Source: Verrucomicrobiota bacterium (GTDB taxonomy: Bacteria; Verrucomicrobiota; Kiritimatiellia; Kiritimatiellales; Tichowtungiaceae). From it: a stretch of 7,070 nt of DNA. Position 1 is the stretch's first letter, and each line of letters opens with the position of its first letter. The DNA lies in contig JADYZA010000078.1 in the NCBI GenBank assembly GCA_020853375.1, positions 1-7,070 of the forward strand. The letters run 5' to 3'. This document shows positions 5,938 through 7,070 of the stretch, one piece after another. The notes below the pieces were generated by a model, which worked only from the letters and a program-made list of their open reading frames with translations, was not told where the DNA came from and did not search any database. The position numbers were made by a program, and so were the translations under genes.

Positions 5938-6798
5938 TCAGCCGAAGACAACAGTACGGTTTTTATAGACCAGGACTTTATTTTGAAGGTGCGCCCAGAC
6001 CGCACGGGACAAAACCAGTTTTTCAAGATCGCGGCCTTTGCGGATCAGACTTTCGACCGAATCCCGGTGGGTGACGCGCATTACTTCCTGTTCAATGATT
6101 GGACCTTCGTCGAGATCGCTGGTGACATAGTGGCTGGTGGCACCGACGATTTTCACGCCGCGCTGATGGGCGGAGTGGTACGGTTTAGCTCCGACGAATG
6201 CGGGCAGGAATGAATGATGGATGTTAATGACCCGGTTTGGATAGTTCCGGCAGAAGTCATTTGAGAGAATCTGCATGTAGCGGGCCAGAACAATCACATC
6301 AATGTTGTACTGCTTGAGCAGTTCCAGTTGTCTGGTTTCCTGCTCCGCCTTGTTGTCCTTCGAAACTGGAATGCAGTGGAAGTCAATTCCGTGCATTTTC
6401 GCCACCGGGGCCATATCGGTGTGATTACTGATGATCAGTGGAATCTCGGCATTCAGGTCGCCGGAGCTTTGCCGTGCCAGCAGGTCGAGCAGACAATGCG
6501 GGAATTTGGAGACAAAGATCGCCATGCGCGGCTTGTAGTCCGAAAAGTGCAGTTCGTATTTCATGGAGAAGCGGGCGGCGATCAGATTGAATTTTTCGCT
6601 GATCTGATCGCGGGGAAGGGCGAAACCGTTCAACTCCCATTCCACACGCATGAAAAAGACCTGCTCCTCCGCGTCTGTATGCTGTTCGAGATCGATGATA
6701 TTTCCGTTGTGGCGCATCAGAAAGTCCGTCACGGCACAGACGATTCCCTGCCGGTCGGGGCAGGAGATTAACAGAATGGCAGATGCTTCATTTTTCAC
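5938..6798 (-). CDS. purU: Formyltetrahydrofolate deformylase
   Basis: A 286-residue enzyme, close to the usual 280, that hydrolyses 10-formyltetrahydrofolate to tetrahydrofolate and formate. This balances one-carbon pools and can supply formate for purine synthesis. An N-terminal ACT domain begins ILLISCPDRQGIVCAVTDFL (8-27) and runs to about residue 85. The formyltransferase-fold catalytic domain follows from about 90, with FVSKFPHCLLDLL (95-107), VLARYMQILS (170-179), the NIHHSFLP motif (192-199, Asn192 and His194) and LDEGPI (229-234, Asp230), giving the Asn-His-Asp triad of this fold. The start is taken as GTG 6798, because GGAGGA lies 8 nt before it and the ACT domain begins right after. 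An ATG at 6840 would add 14 residues and lacks this spacing. The acyltransferase follows after one base, so the two are co-transcribed; I know of no metabolic link between them. Confidence 0.95.
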   Translation of the reverse strand: MKNEASAILLISCPDRQGIVCAVTDFLMRHNGNIIDLEQHTDAEEQVFFMRVEWELNGFALPRDQISEKFNLIAARFSMKYELHFSDYKPRMAIFVSKFPHCLLDLLARQSSGDLNAEIPLIISNHTDMAPVAKMHGIDFHCIPVSKDNKAEQETRQLELLKQYNIDVIVLARYMQILSNDFCRNYPNRVINIHHSFLPAFVGAKPYHSAHQRGVKIVGATSHYVTSDLDEGPIIEQEVMRVTHRDSVESLIRKGRDLEKLVLSRAVWAHLQNKVLVYKNRTVVFG

Positions 6799-6806
6799 AG
6801 CCGGGT

Positions 6807-6812
6807 TCCTCC
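6807..6812 (-). promoter_or_regulatory. Ribosome binding site deciding the purU GTG start
   Basis: GGAGGA on the minus strand, 8 nt before GTG 6798. This is the strongest Shine-Dalgarno sequence in the window and favours a GTG start over the ATG at 6840. Confidence 0.8.
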
Positions 6813-6829
6813 GTAAATTGGGAACGAAC

Positions 6830-6856
6830 TTTATAGACATTGGCCGCAAACACCAA
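6830..6856 (-). promoter_or_regulatory. Possible purU promoter
   Basis: On the minus strand TTGGTG (6856-6851) is followed after 15 nt by TATAAA (6835-6830). Transcription would begin near 6823, leaving a leader of about 25 nt that contains the ribosome site. The spacer is shorter than the usual 17 nt, so the call is tentative. Confidence 0.3.
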
Positions 6857-6869
6857 TAGGTTTTTGCGC

Positions 6870-7070
6870 ATGAAAAACTACCTAAAGACACTGTTCGGCG
6901 TGACAGTGGCAACCTTCCTTTTAGTTGGTTGCTCCGGTCCGGAAAAGAAAAGCGATGTGCAAATACAACCAGAACCCGTAAAGGAAACAAAAACTATGAT
7001 TCTGATCAAGACCACCAAGGGCGACATCAAACTTGAACTCGACGCGACCAAGGCACCGAAAACCGTCGCC
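6870..7070 (+). CDS. Lipoprotein cyclophilin-type peptidyl-prolyl isomerase, 3' end outside window
   Basis: The first 67 codons of a gene that runs off the right edge. It begins with a lipoprotein signal peptide: MKNYLK, a hydrophobic core, then the lipobox LVGC with Cys21 as the lipidated residue. A polar linker rich in E, K, P and Q (22-42) follows. From residue 43 comes MILIKTTKGDIKLELDATKA, matching the first strand and turn of cyclophilin-type isomerases, in which the sequence usually continues P.TV.NF. The product should catalyse proline cis-trans isomerisation for proteins in the periplasm, anchored to a membrane. The ATG at 6870 has only a modest ribosome site (AGG 6858-6860, 9 nt away). 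A second in-frame ATG at 6996 has AAGGAA at a good distance and would yield the bare enzyme. The gene is divergent from purU over a 71-nt spacer. Catalytic residues lie beyond the window. Confidence 0.8.
   Translation, partial: MKNYLKTLFGVTVATFLLVGCSGPEKKSDVQIQPEPVKETKTMILIKTTKGDIKLELDATKAPKTVA
6981..6986 (+). promoter_or_regulatory. Internal ribosome binding site before ATG 6996
   Basis: AAGGAA lies 9 nt before the in-frame ATG 6996, exactly where the isomerase domain begins. It could drive a second, unsecreted form, or it may simply reflect lysine and glutamate codons of the linker. Confidence 0.35.

Noticed and set aside
5937..6026. N-terminal extension of the acyltransferase to an ATG at 6026
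   Set aside because: It would overlap the C-terminal codons of purU for about 90 bases and adds residues with no family similarity; ATG 5936 gives the usual length.
5704..6213. 169-codon plus-strand open frame across the acyltransferase-purU junction
   Set aside because: It is antisense to two well-recognised genes, has an arginine-rich composition typical of a shadow frame, and shows no family motif.
1..7070. Defence island, toxin-antitoxin pair, CRISPR array or prophage
   Set aside because: All eight genes are recognisable housekeeping or small conserved families; no repeat arrays, integrase, transposase or attachment-like repeats are visible.

Overview
The window holds eight protein genes packed tightly on both strands, with no RNA gene, mobile element or CRISPR array. 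Base composition is moderately GC-rich. The genes point to a Gram-negative bacterium: a lipid A-type acyltransferase and a lipobox signal peptide are present. The ADP-glucose pyrophosphorylase is of the cyanobacterial/plant type, and the gene mix is one I associate with the PVC group (Verrucomicrobiota/Kiritimatiellota). That placement is inference, held at moderate-to-low confidence.

Layout: (1) 1-1237, plus strand: the 3' part of a DnaQ-like 3'-5' exonuclease, followed almost immediately by a TrmH/SpoU-family RNA 2'-O-methyltransferase. (2) 1246-1557, minus strand: a small cysteine-rich YgbA-like protein ('nitrous oxide-stimulated promoter' family), convergent with the methyltransferase and only 8 nt from it. 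(3) 1558-1679: a divergent intergenic region of 122 nt with two dyads, one resembling a LexA box that is one base too short and one a TTCCAA-N3-TTGGAA palindrome. (4) 1680-3665, plus: a DinG/XPD-type Fe-S helicase. (5) 3755-5002, plus: glgC, followed by a very strong intrinsic terminator at 5021-5057. (6) 4977-6798, minus: purU then a lysophospholipid/lipid A acyltransferase, separated by one base. The acyltransferase 3' end overlaps the glgC 3' end, and the glgC terminator lies inside its coding sequence. (7) 6870-7070, plus: the start of a lipoprotein peptidyl-prolyl isomerase, cut by the window edge, with a second well-placed start after the signal peptide.

Functionally this is mostly housekeeping: nucleic-acid processing (exonuclease, RNA methyltransferase, helicase), glycogen synthesis (glgC), one-carbon metabolism (purU), outer-membrane lipid acylation and protein folding. 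The genes do not form one pathway. I see no undescribed multi-gene system. What deserves a second look is the regulatory architecture: the terminator embedded in an opposing gene, the repeated palindrome, the LexA-like dyad before dinG and the possible dual-start isomerase. There is no gene-free stretch longer than 300 bases.
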